Part shown: one piece after another, positions 40,616 to 49,085 of the stretch
How positions within the stretch are numbered: position 1 is the first letter of the stretch
Layout of the letters: every line of letters starts with the position of its first letter
From: Ancylobacter mangrovi
GTDB lineage: Bacteria; Pseudomonadota; Alphaproteobacteria; Rhizobiales; Xanthobacteraceae
Direction: 5' to 3'
Length of the DNA stretch: 64,000 nucleotides
Assembly: GCF_024752355.1 (NCBI RefSeq)
Contig: NZ_JANTHZ010000014.1
Location: 1-64,000, forward strand
Program-made: the position numbers and the translations under genes
The notes under the pieces: generated by a model
Told to the model about the DNA's origin: nothing
Databases searched by the model: none
What the model saw: the letters and a program-made list of their open reading frames with translations, nothing else

Positions 40616-43555
40616 TCAGGCCGAGGCGGTCTGCTGGCCCCGCTTGCCCAGCCTTTCGCGCAGGCGCTCGCGCGCTGCGGCGAGGTCCGCGAAGTCGTAG
40701 TCGCCGGACGAGCGGGCGTGGCAGGCCTCAAGCACCTCGAACGCCTCGCCGAGCCGGCACTCGGCCTCGAGCTTGGCGGCGAGGGCGAGGGCGGCGCGCA
40801 CCTCGAGCGATAGCGCGCCGATCTCCTGCGCCGCGCGGATGGCCTTGGCCATGAGCCGTTCGGCCTCCTCCGGCCGGCCGGCGCGCAGATGGACCAGCCC
40901 GTCGAGGCGCAGCACCTCGGCGAGGCACCACATCTCGCTTTGCGCCTGCACGCTCGCCCGCGCATCCCTGACCGCGCCGCGCGCCTCCTCGATCTCGCCG
41001 GCGGCGAGCAGGGTCTCGGCGAGCATGCAGTGATACATCGGCGCGCGCACCACGAACCGCCCGGCGATCAGCTCGGCGAGCCGCGCCTTCATCTCGGCGA
41101 CCCCGCCGGGCGCGCCCTGCCGGGCCCTGAGCGCGCTGCGGAAAAAGCGGCCGAGCGGGCTCCAGACGGCGATGTTCTCGCGCCGGAGATTGTCCTCCAG
41201 CATGGCCTGGAACCGGGCCGCACCGTCCTCGTCGCCGGACCACAGGGCGATCGGTATCGCGCCGAACGCCAGCGCGTTCGACTGCGAGACGATGTGGCCG
41301 ATGGCGTCGGCGCGGTCCACCGCGTCCTCGGCGACGCGCGCCGCCCGCGCCGGTCCGCCGGTGAGCCAGAGCAGGAAGGCGAGTGAACAGCCGATCGCCA
41401 CCAGCCGGTCGAGCTGGAACCGGGCGATGCGCGCGCGCTCCTTGGGCTGGCGGTAATAGGCGGCGAGCCGGTCGAGCCGCTGCCGGGCGCTGGCGAGCCG
41501 GCCTATATAGGTCTCGGCCATGGCCAGCACCCGCTCGCCCTCATGGATGGCGGACCAGTCGGCATGCGCCTCGGCGAGCTCCATGAATTCGCCGAGCCGC
41601 CCGATCGCCTCCAGCGGGCGGCCGGTGAAGACGAGGTAGATCGACAGCCCCCACAGGCCGCGAAGCTGGTATTCGAGGCTGTCCGCCTCCACCCCCAGCC
41701 GGTAGCAGTCGAGCCAGGCGGCCTCGGTCTCCGGCACCAGCGTCTGGGCGAAGTTCATGCCCGAGGCGCGGGCGGCGGCGAGCTTCATCTTCAACTCGGC
41801 CGGGCAGTCGCCGATCTCGCGGACCGCGAGCAGGGCGCTGTCGACGCGGGCGCGGGCCTCGGCCACGGAGGACAGTTCGTCCCACAGCGGGATGGCCGCG
41901 GCGGTGAGGCGGACGCCAAGCATGCGGATGCCCGGCAGCCCATCCCCGCCGGCGCCGCTCCCGCCCTTCGGGCCGAACGCCCAGGCCATCACCTTGCGCA
42001 GGTCGTCGATCCGCCCGGCATATTCGGCCAGCCATTCCTGCTTCTCGCGCCACGACCATTGCTCGTCGGCGCGCTCGAACAGCGAGAGCACGTGCCGGGC
42101 GTAGCGGGCCATCGCCCGGTTCTGCTCGCCGGCCGCGGCCAGCCGCTCGCCCGCATAGGCGCGGGTGCTGTCGAGCAGGCGGTAGTGCAGCGCGCCGTCG
42201 CGATACTCGACCGCGACCAGCGAGCGCGCCGTCAGCCGCTCGATGGCGTCGATCGCCTGCGCGGGCGCGAGGCCGGCGGCTTCGGCCACCGCGATCGCGT
42301 CCTGCAGGTGGAACACGCCGGCGAAGACCGAAAGGAAGCGCAGCAGCGTCGCCTCGTCGTCGGAGAGCAGGCGGTAGCTCCAGTCGAGCGTGGCGAGCAG
42401 GGTCTGCTGGCGCAGCGGCGCCTGGCGCGGGCCGTTGCTGAGAAGCTGGAAGCGCTGCTCCAGCATCTGCAGCAGGGTCGCGACGTCATAGGCGCCGATC
42501 TTGCTAGCGGCGAGCTCGATCGCCAGCGCGATGCCGTCGAGCCGCTGGCAGATCGCCGACACCAGCGGGGCATCGGCATCGGTGAGCGCGTAGTCGCAGC
42601 GCTCCCGGGCGCGGGTGACGAACAGGCGGATGGCGGGAAATTCCAGCGCCTGCTCCGCCGTCATGGCCCGGCCCGGGGCGGGCACCTCGAGGGTCGGCAG
42701 GCGGTGCACATATTCGGGCGCGACGCGCAGCGGCTCGCGGCTGGTGGCGAGCACGGTGAGCAGCGGCAGCGCCGTCGTCAGCCGCTCGACCGTCGCGGCG
42801 ACGGCGGGGGCGAGGTGCTCGCAATTGTCGAGCAGCAGCAGGACGCGCCGCTCGTGCAGCGCGTCGATGATCCCCGCGAGCCCGTCATCGGCGGCCTGCC
42901 GCGCGCCGATGCCGGCCGCGATCGCCGCCGGCACGTATTGCGGGTCGTCTATGGTCGACAGGTCGACGAATGAGATCCCGTCGGCAAAGCCCGCCCGCGC
43001 CTCATGGGCGACGGCGACCGCGACGGTGGTCTTGCCCACCCCGCCGGGCCCCACGATGCTGAGGCAGCGCGCGCCGGCGAGCCGGTCGGCCAGCCGCGCG
43101 ATGTCCTGTCGGCGCCCGATCAGCGGGCGCAGCGCGGGCAGGGTCCTCGAATGCACAGGGGCGGCGGGGGCGGTCGGCAGCGAGGGTTCGGCGGGCGGCG
43201 CCATCGGCTCGACCGCGACCGGGACGACGAAGCGGTAGCCGCGGCCAGGCACGGTGGCGATATAGGACGCGTCGGAGGCGTCGCTTTCGGTCCCGGCCAG
43301 CACGCGGCGCAGCGCGGCGACGTTCACCTTGAGGTTGCCCTCGTGAACGAAGGTGTCCGGCCAGCCGAACTGCAGCAGTTCCTTCTTGCTGACCAGATCG
43401 CCGGAGCGGCGCACGAGCAGGGTGAGAAGGTCGAAGGCGCGGGCGCCGATGCGCACCGGCACGCCGTCGCGGCTCAGGCTCTGGCGGCTGGGATGCAATC
43501 GGTACGGGCCGAAAATGAACGCGCGATCGTCCGGTTCCGTCGGCTGTGGTCCCAT
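40616..43555 (-). CDS. Winged-helix DNA-binding regulator with NB-ARC-like ATPase and TPR region
   Basis: 979 residues from ATG 43555. Residues 13-112 form an OmpR/PhoB-type winged helix (RIGARAFDLLTLLVRRSGDLVSKKELL, PGRGYRFVV) without a receiver domain. A STAND-type ATPase follows, with P-loop GPGGVGKTT at 169-177 and a Walker B LLLLDNCEHL. The C-terminal half is helical and TPR-like. Such proteins are signal-integrating activators similar to AfsR/CadC-ATPase combinations; ligand and targets are usually unknown. The divergent side carries only an SDR-like remnant, so its former target may have been lost; the MFS gene downstream is another candidate. Confidence 0.87.
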   Translation of the reverse strand: MGPQPTEPDDRAFIFGPYRLHPSRQSLSRDGVPVRIGARAFDLLTLLVRRSGDLVSKKELLQFGWPDTFVHEGNLKVNVAALRRVLAGTESDASDASYIATVPGRGYRFVVPVAVEPMAPPAEPSLPTAPAAPVHSRTLPALRPLIGRRQDIARLADRLAGARCLSIVGPGGVGKTTVAVAVAHEARAGFADGISFVDLSTIDDPQYVPAAIAAGIGARQAADDGLAGIIDALHERRVLLLLDNCEHLAPAVAATVERLTTALPLLTVLATSREPLRVAPEYVHRLPTLEVPAPGRAMTAEQALEFPAIRLFVTRARERCDYALTDADAPLVSAICQRLDGIALAIELAASKIGAYDVATLLQMLEQRFQLLSNGPRQAPLRQQTLLATLDWSYRLLSDDEATLLRFLSVFAGVFHLQDAIAVAEAAGLAPAQAIDAIERLTARSLVAVEYRDGALHYRLLDSTRAYAGERLAAAGEQNRAMARYARHVLSLFERADEQWSWREKQEWLAEYAGRIDDLRKVMAWAFGPKGGSGAGGDGLPGIRMLGVRLTAAAIPLWDELSSVAEARARVDSALLAVREIGDCPAELKMKLAAARASGMNFAQTLVPETEAAWLDCYRLGVEADSLEYQLRGLWGLSIYLVFTGRPLEAIGRLGEFMELAEAHADWSAIHEGERVLAMAETYIGRLASARQRLDRLAAYYRQPKERARIARFQLDRLVAIGCSLAFLLWLTGGPARAARVAEDAVDRADAIGHIVSQSNALAFGAIPIALWSGDEDGAARFQAMLEDNLRRENIAVWSPLGRFFRSALRARQGAPGGVAEMKARLAELIAGRFVVRAPMYHCMLAETLLAAGEIEEARGAVRDARASVQAQSEMWCLAEVLRLDGLVHLRAGRPEEAERLMAKAIRAAQEIGALSLEVRAALALAAKLEAECRLGEAFEVLEACHARSSGDYDFADLAAARERLRERLGKRGQQTASA

Positions 43556-44252
43556 GCCTGCAACCGCCCCGCAGCCTTCAAGCAGCTGGCCCCGATGGCC
43601 TTTTCCCAAAGTCCATCAGCTCCGCGCATCGGCTCGATCCATGAGTAAAAAGCATGCCTTATGGCGGGAGATGGCGCAAGGTTACCACAACGAGGGCGGG
43701 CAGCCGGCGGGCCCGTCGCGGGGCATGGGGCGAGGGGCCGGGCAAGGGGGCGACGCTAACCTCGCTTTGCCGGGCCGCCGGCACCACGCCGCCACCGCCG
43801 AGCTCGGGACCTTCCCGGTCGACGTCTCGGATCGCGAGGGGCTGGGCGCGCTCGTCGAGGCGCTGGAGGCGCGCTTAGGCGACGGCGAGTGCTGATGACC
43901 ATGCCGCCATCTCCCCGCCGGCGCCATCGTCTAGAACCGTCCGGCGCTGTCGCGCTGGCACCCCGACTACGCCGGGGTCCTCGCCGCCTTCGTCGCCCGA
44001 CTCGGGCCGCCGGATCGGAGGCGCCGACCTCCCGCGCCACCTCCTCCTGCGTCACGTGATGCCGCCGGGCCATACCCGTCCCATTGCGTGAGCGCGCCAT
44101 ATTGCCGGATGGCCCGAGGGCCGGTACGAAGCGGCATCGAGTCCGACCACGGCGACGAAAGTTTCTTCCGCCCTGCCCTGGCCGAAGGGAGGCGTTCCGG
44201 CCCGGCCGGGGCGCCGGGAGAAAGCCATGCGCGCGCTCTGGCCGGTCCGCCG
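43556..44252. other. Long gap without intact gene between regulator and DHA2 transporter
   Basis: 697 bases. The first part (to about 43640) is the likely promoter zone of the regulator, with a relatively A+T-rich patch around 43605-43660. The remainder has open frames on both strands but none with family-like sequence, apart from the SDR-like remnant listed separately. No repeats or mobile-element ends are seen. Confidence 0.6.
43640..43895 (+). pseudogene. Short remnant resembling a short-chain dehydrogenase
   Basis: The frame ending at 43895 finishes with GRRHHAATAELGTFPVDVSD and then REGLGALVEALEARLGD, which matches the segment of SDR enzymes that follows the nucleotide loop (GRR...LDVSD...LVE). 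The N-terminal TGxxxGIG and all of the catalytic YxxxK half are missing. It therefore looks like the decayed middle of an SDR gene, perhaps once the divergent target of the large regulator. It is short enough to be a chance similarity. Confidence 0.35.
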
Positions 44253-45698
44253 ATGCACAAGCCGCTAGTCCGCTCCGAGCCGACGGACGCCGCCGTCGCA
44301 CCGCTCGCCGCCCGCCCGCCCGGGCCGGCCGCCGGCACCCGGCTGAAGGCGGTGATCGTCGCCTGCGCCATCTTCATGTCGAACCTCGACGGCACCGCCG
44401 TGGTGACGGCGCTGCCCTCCATGGCGCGCGACCTCGGGCTGCCGCCGCTTCATCTCAGCGGCGCGATCACGGCCTATCTGGTGGCGCTGACCGTCTCGGT
44501 GCCGGTGAGCGGCTGGCTGGCCGACCGGTTCGGCGCCAAGCGGCTCTTCATCACCGCGATCATCTGCTTCACCATCGCCTCTGCCCTGTGCAGCACCGCC
44601 AACGGCCTCGCCGAGATCATCCTGTTCCGCTCGCTGCAAGGCGTGGGCGGGGCGATGATGATCCCGATCGGCCGGCTGCTGGTGTTGCGCGATGTGCCGC
44701 GCGAGGAATTCCTCACCGCCACCACCTGGCTCACCACGCCGGCGCTGGTGGGGCCGGTGATGGGGCCGCTGATCGGCGGCTTCCTGACCGACCTGATCTC
44801 CTGGCGCGCGGTGTTCTGGATCAACATCCCGATCGGCATCGCCGGCATCGCCATGGTCGCGCGCTACATTCGCGACGTGCCGACCAAAAGGCCGCCGCCG
44901 CTCGACGTCACCGGCATGGTGCTGGTGGCGGTGTCGCTGGCGGCCATCGTCGGCGGGCTGGAGACGATCGGGCGCGGGCTGGTGCCGGCCGTGGTGCCGG
45001 CGGCTTGCCTCGCCGGCGGCGTGGTGCTGGCGCTTGTGCTGGTGCGCCATTCCCGCCGCCACCCGCACCCGCTGGTCGATCTCGACATACTGCGCATCCC
45101 GACCTTCGGGGCCACGATGCTGGCGGGCTGCTTCGTGCGCATCGGCATGGCCTCGGTGCCGTTCCTGATCCCGCTGTCGATGCAGATCGGCTTCGGCCTC
45201 TCGGCGACGCGCAGCGGCGGCGTGCTGCTGGCGAGCGCGCTCGGCGCGTTCATGACCAAGCCGATGGTGCGGTTCGCGATCCGGGTGCTCAACATGCGCC
45301 ACGTGCTGATGGTGAACACGCTCGTCTATGCCGCCTCGATCGCCAGCTTCTCGCTGCTGGAGCCGGGGTGGGCGATGCCGGCGGTGTTCCTGCTCGTGCT
45401 GTTCAACGGCGTGACCCGCACCATCTCGCTCACCACCATGGGGGCGCTGGCGCTGGTCGACGTGCCCTCGGAGCGGATGTCGGCGGCGACGCCGATCTTC
45501 GCCACCGCCCAGCAATTACCGCAGGCGCTCGGCGTGGCGGTGATCGCCGGCACGCTGCAGCTCGCGGTGATGCTCTCCGGCAGCGCGAGCGCGGGGCTGC
45601 CGCAGTTCCATGTCGGCTTTCTGGTGGCGGCGGCCGGCGTGCTGCTCGCCGTGCCCTGCTTCGCCCGCCTGCCGCACGACGCCGGCGAGGGGATGTAG
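44253..45698 (+). CDS. MFS drug exporter, DHA2 family
   Basis: 481 residues from ATG 44253; the frame is open to 44088, but the extra segment is Pro/Arg-rich and not family-like. Fourteen membrane helices are predicted. DHA2 features: IFMSNLDGTAVVTALPSMARDLG in helix 1, SGWLADRFGAKRLF after helix 2, and GPLIGGFLTDLISWRAVFWINIPIG (antiporter motif C and the helix 5-6 region). It probably exports drugs or other hydrophobic compounds with proton exchange. No membrane-fusion partner (EmrA type) is next to it. Convergent with the S10 peptidase gene. Confidence 0.88.
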   Translation: MHKPLVRSEPTDAAVAPLAARPPGPAAGTRLKAVIVACAIFMSNLDGTAVVTALPSMARDLGLPPLHLSGAITAYLVALTVSVPVSGWLADRFGAKRLFITAIICFTIASALCSTANGLAEIILFRSLQGVGGAMMIPIGRLLVLRDVPREEFLTATTWLTTPALVGPVMGPLIGGFLTDLISWRAVFWINIPIGIAGIAMVARYIRDVPTKRPPPLDVTGMVLVAVSLAAIVGGLETIGRGLVPAVVPAACLAGGVVLALVLVRHSRRHPHPLVDLDILRIPTFGATMLAGCFVRIGMASVPFLIPLSMQIGFGLSATRSGGVLLASALGAFMTKPMVRFAIRVLNMRHVLMVNTLVYAASIASFSLLEPGWAMPAVFLLVLFNGVTRTISLTTMGALALVDVPSERMSAATPIFATAQQLPQALGVAVIAGTLQLAVMLSGSASAGLPQFHVGFLVAAAGVLLAVPCFARLPHDAGEGM

Positions 45699-45724
45699 CC
45701 CCTGCCGGCGCGGGCATGCCGCCC

Positions 45725-47284
45725 CTAGTCCTGCCGGGCCTCGACCATGGAGCGCACGGCGTCGTGGAGCCCCGCGCGCGAGCCGTCGCGCCAGTAGAAC
45801 ATGTGGCCGCCGGGGAATAGCTCCAGCCGCACCCGGGAGGGATCGCCGAGGGCGGGAAGCTGGTCGAGCAGGAGCCGGCTCTCGAAATAGGGCGTGACCA
45901 GATCGGTGAAGCCGTGCGCCACGATCACCTGCACCCGCGAGTCGAGCGCGAGCACGTCGCGCAGTTCGCTCATGGATTCGCGGTCGCCGCGCCCCTCGCC
46001 ATAGTCCCAGCGATGGCTGACCTGGTCGTTGAGCAGGAAGTAGCGCCCCTCCGGCTGCCACTTCAGGTCGTTGGCGTAATAGTCGAGCATCGCGCTGGTG
46101 AGCGGCGCGGTGAGGGCGTCGAGCACCGCGTCGGGCGCGCGGTCGCGGGCGGAGTCCGGGTCGGGATCGAGCGCGGCGACGTTGCTGTCATAGGGGCTCG
46201 CGACCATCTGCCGGTCGCGATCGATTTCGCGCAGGAAGGTGCGGGTGTCGACCTTGCCGCCGAGCCGCTCGACGACGTCGCGGTCGAGCCCGGTCAGCGC
46301 CGCCACCCGGTCGGTCATGCGCGCGACCGCCTGCCGGTCGCGCGGCCCCTTCATGAGGTCCGCGAGATAGTCGCCGGTGGCGTAGCTCTCGGCCGCGTGC
46401 AGCGCGTCGGGCGAGAGCTTGCCCTCGCGCTCCAGCCGGGTCGCCGCCATGCTGGGCAGCGGCACCACCCATTTCAGCGGCGAGGAGCGGCTGTCGCGCT
46501 CATAGGTGAAGTCGAGCACCGGCGAGAGCATCACCAGCCCGGAGACGCCGATGCCGTCGCCGGTCTGCAGTTCGCGGGCGATCTTCGGCACGCGGAAGCC
46601 GCCATAGCTCTCGCCGACGAGGAATTTGGGCGAGGCCAGCCGGTTGTTCTGCCGCAGCCAGTTGGTGACGACCCGCGCGAGCGACTTGTAGTCGCCCTCG
46701 ACCGACCAGAGCAGCTTGCGGTCCTCGTCGCGCTCGGAAGCGAAGCGGCTGAAGCCGGTGCCCACCGGATCGACGAAGACGAGGTCGGTGAAGTCGAGCC
46801 AGCTCTGCGCGTTGTCGACGAGCAGCGGCGGGCTGGAGGGGGAATCGCCCTGTCCGCCCGCGCGTAGCCGCCGCGGGCCCATCATGCCGAGATTGAGATA
46901 GGCCGAGGCCGCCCCCGGCCCGCCATTGAAGGCGAAGGTGACGGGGCGCGACACCGGGTCTTCGTCCGGGCCGCGGTCGAGCACATAGGCCACATAGGCG
47001 ATGTCGGCGAGCTTGCGCCCGCTGGTGTCGCGCACCGGCAGCGAGCCGGCGGTCGCGGTGTAGCGCAGCGTGCGATCGCCCAGCACCAGCTCGTGTTGGG
47101 TAACCGAATCGGCTGGCAGCGACAGGCCGGCGGAAGGGCCGGCCTTCCGCGCATCCTGCTCCGCGCTGGCACCCGGTCCGTGCCGGGGCGGCGCTTCCTG
47201 CGACCAGGCGCCGGTCAGGGGAGCGAGCGCGGCCGCGGCGATGAGCGCGACGCGGGCAAGGGTCAGTGACGCATGAAACCGCAT
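45725..47284 (-). CDS. Secreted S10 family serine carboxypeptidase-like protein
   Basis: 519 residues from ATG 47284, after a GAGG site; the extra upstream frame is ignored. A Sec signal (MRFHASLTLARVALIAAAAL to GAWSQ) is followed by the S10 alpha/beta-hydrolase: FAFNGGPGAASAYLNLG (oxyanion region), LVGESYGGFRVPKIA with nucleophile Ser226, and FPGGHMFYW with the catalytic His. The Asp lies in the AHGFTDLVTPY region. Members remove C-terminal residues from peptides or act as esterases in the periplasm. It stands alone, divergent from the dienelactone hydrolase gene. Confidence 0.87.
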   Translation of the reverse strand: MRFHASLTLARVALIAAAALAPLTGAWSQEAPPRHGPGASAEQDARKAGPSAGLSLPADSVTQHELVLGDRTLRYTATAGSLPVRDTSGRKLADIAYVAYVLDRGPDEDPVSRPVTFAFNGGPGAASAYLNLGMMGPRRLRAGGQGDSPSSPPLLVDNAQSWLDFTDLVFVDPVGTGFSRFASERDEDRKLLWSVEGDYKSLARVVTNWLRQNNRLASPKFLVGESYGGFRVPKIARELQTGDGIGVSGLVMLSPVLDFTYERDSRSSPLKWVVPLPSMAATRLEREGKLSPDALHAAESYATGDYLADLMKGPRDRQAVARMTDRVAALTGLDRDVVERLGGKVDTRTFLREIDRDRQMVASPYDSNVAALDPDPDSARDRAPDAVLDALTAPLTSAMLDYYANDLKWQPEGRYFLLNDQVSHRWDYGEGRGDRESMSELRDVLALDSRVQVIVAHGFTDLVTPYFESRLLLDQLPALGDPSRVRLELFPGGHMFYWRDGSRAGLHDAVRSMVEARQD

Positions 47285-47448
47285 GGGAACCTCGATGCCA
47301 GTCCGGTCGGCCTGCATAGGGCGGCAACAAGGCGATAATGAATGAGCCAAGCCCCATTCGCACCGCGAGGGCGCCGGCTCACGCACTCGTCATGTTGCCT
47401 TGGCCGGAAATGACCATCTTAATCGGCGCCAACGACGGAGGAACCGGG

Positions 47449-48198
47449 ATGTCATTCTACCGAGGCATGAGCTGCGAGAACGTCACCCTCGCCGGTGACG
47501 GGGGCACCCCGATCACAGCCTATGTCGCCCGCCCGGAGGGAGACGGGCCTTTCCCCGCCGTGGTGCTGGTGCATCACCTGCCCGGCTGGAGCGAGTTCTA
47601 CATCGAGACCACGCGGCGCTTCGCCCATCACGGCTATCTCGCCATCTGCGCCAATCTCTACGAGCGCGCCGGCGCCGGCGACCCGGACGACGTCGCCGCG
47701 CGGGTGCGCGCGGAAGGCGGCGTGCCGGACGCGCAGGTGATCGGCGACACCGCGGCGGCGGTCAAATGGGCGCGCGCGCAGGCGGGGCACAACGGCAAGG
47801 TCGGCCTGTTCGGCTCCTGCTCCGGCGGGCGCCACGCCTTCCTCTATGCCTGCCGGAAGGACGACGTCGACGCCTGCGCCGAGCTGTGGGGCGGGCGCGT
47901 GGTGATGGCGCCGGAGGAGCTGAACGAGAAGACGCCGGTGGCCCCGATCACGCTGACGGCCGGGCTCTCCTGCCCGCTGATCGGCCTGTTCGGCAACGAG
48001 GACCGCGCCCCGAGTCCTGAGCAGGTGGACCAGCACGAGGCGGAGCTGAAGAAGCACGGCAAGAGCTACGAGTTCCACCGCTATGACGGCGCCAGCCACG
48101 GCTTCTTCTACTGGCACCGGCCGATGTACCGGCCCGAGCAGGCGATGGACGGCTGGGGCCGGATCTTCGCGTTCTTCGGCCGGCATCTGGCCGGCTAG
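47449..48198 (+). CDS. Dienelactone hydrolase family protein
   Basis: 249 residues from ATG 47449, with GGAGGA seven bases upstream. Alpha/beta-hydrolase of the DLH type: VLVHHLPGWSEFYIETTRRFAHHGYLAI after the first strands, the nucleophile elbow GLFGSCSGGRHAF with Cys124 as in true dienelactone hydrolases, and DGASHGFFYWHRP carrying the catalytic His. The substrate may be a dienelactone or another ester; no other chlorocatechol gene is nearby. The next gene, DUF6295, follows by 29 bases and the two often go together. Confidence 0.87.
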   Translation: MSFYRGMSCENVTLAGDGGTPITAYVARPEGDGPFPAVVLVHHLPGWSEFYIETTRRFAHHGYLAICANLYERAGAGDPDDVAARVRAEGGVPDAQVIGDTAAAVKWARAQAGHNGKVGLFGSCSGGRHAFLYACRKDDVDACAELWGGRVVMAPEELNEKTPVAPITLTAGLSCPLIGLFGNEDRAPSPEQVDQHEAELKKHGKSYEFHRYDGASHGFFYWHRPMYRPEQAMDGWGRIFAFFGRHLAG

Positions 48199-48227
48199 CA
48201 GTCCTTCGGCGAACAGGGAGGTGCAGC

Positions 48228-48530
48228 ATGTGCACGTCGATCGTTGAGATCATCGGCGCGGACGGTATGGCCAAGCGCGGCGAGGAGTGGTTCGCGCTGA
48301 CGCAGGCGGTGGTCGCCTATGACCATGCCCGCCACGCGCCGCATGCCGACGTCATCACGCTCGATTTCATCAATGCCGGTCTCGATCCGGGCGCGCGGGC
48401 GGGCATCGAGCTGACGCTGGAGAGCGCCCGGGAGCTGCTGGCCGCGCTCGACCGGGCGATCACCGCCGCCGATTTCGAGGAGGCGGAAGTGCGCGGCCGT
48501 AGGACGCCGGGTCTCGTCGAGGCAGCGTGA
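48228..48530 (+). CDS. DUF6295 family small protein
   Basis: 100 residues starting MCTSIVEIIGADGMAKRGEEWF, with the family pattern VVAYDHARHAPHADVITLDFIN and ARELLAALDRAI. An AGGGAGG ribosome site lies eight bases before the start. Function unknown. Cys2 and several His (Tyr-Asp-His, His-Ala-Pro-His) could bind a metal. Coupled to the dienelactone hydrolase gene, it may be an accessory protein of that enzyme. Confidence 0.8.
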   Translation: MCTSIVEIIGADGMAKRGEEWFALTQAVVAYDHARHAPHADVITLDFINAGLDPGARAGIELTLESARELLAALDRAITAADFEEAEVRGRRTPGLVEAA

Positions 48531-48563
48531 GGGGCGCCGTCCGCCGGAACGCGGTGGGCGGGC

Positions 48564-48977
48564 TCACTCGGGCATGTACTCGAATTGCGGCAGGTCGAGC
48601 GGCGGCGCCCAGCCGAGCCGGCGCGCCGTGAACATCTCCAGCATCGGCCTTATGCCGGCGGGATCGTCGAGGCTGCCGAGGGTGACGAAGACGGTGCCGG
48701 GGAAGCTCTCCAGATTGGAGGAGAAGACCCTGGCGCCGCAATCGGGACAGAAGTTCCGGTCCAGCCCCTTGCCGGATCGGGCGATGTAGTGGAACGCCCG
48801 GGGCCGGCCGCCGGTCAGGGTGAAATCCTCCTCGGGCACGCCGAAGAACGTCGCCGCCTCGCCGCCGGACGCCTTCTTGCAGTCGAGACAATGGCAGACG
48901 GCGACGAAGGTCGGGTCGGTGTCGAACTCGAAGGTGGTCGCGCCGCAGGCGCAGCGGGCGGTGTGCTTCTTCGTCAT
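48564..48977 (-). CDS. GFA family zinc protein (glutathione-dependent formaldehyde-activating fold)
   Basis: 137 residues with the zinc ligands of the GFA fold: Cys9 and Cys11 (RCACGA), Cys28, Cys30 and Cys33 (CHCLDC), Cys77 and Cys80 (CPDCGA). Most members bear this fold without being formaldehyde-activating enzymes, so the reaction is unknown. A GGAGAGG site lies five bases before the ATG. Monocistronic; convergent with the DUF6295 gene. Confidence 0.87.
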   Translation of the reverse strand: MTKKHTARCACGATTFEFDTDPTFVAVCHCLDCKKASGGEAATFFGVPEEDFTLTGGRPRAFHYIARSGKGLDRNFCPDCGARVFSSNLESFPGTVFVTLGSLDDPAGIRPMLEMFTARRLGWAPPLDLPQFEYMPE

Positions 48978-49085
48978 GGTGACCTCTCCGTGCGCCGACG
49001 GCGTTCCCCTCGTGCATCCGCGTCGGACTCTAGCGGGGCGGGCGCTCCGGGCGCAGTGAGAAGTCGTAAAATCCGGTGAAACGGA

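Noticed and set aside
43682-44422. Minus-strand frames in the 43.6-44.2 kb gap
   Set aside because: Low-complexity Arg/Pro/Ala sequence without motif; no sensible start context.
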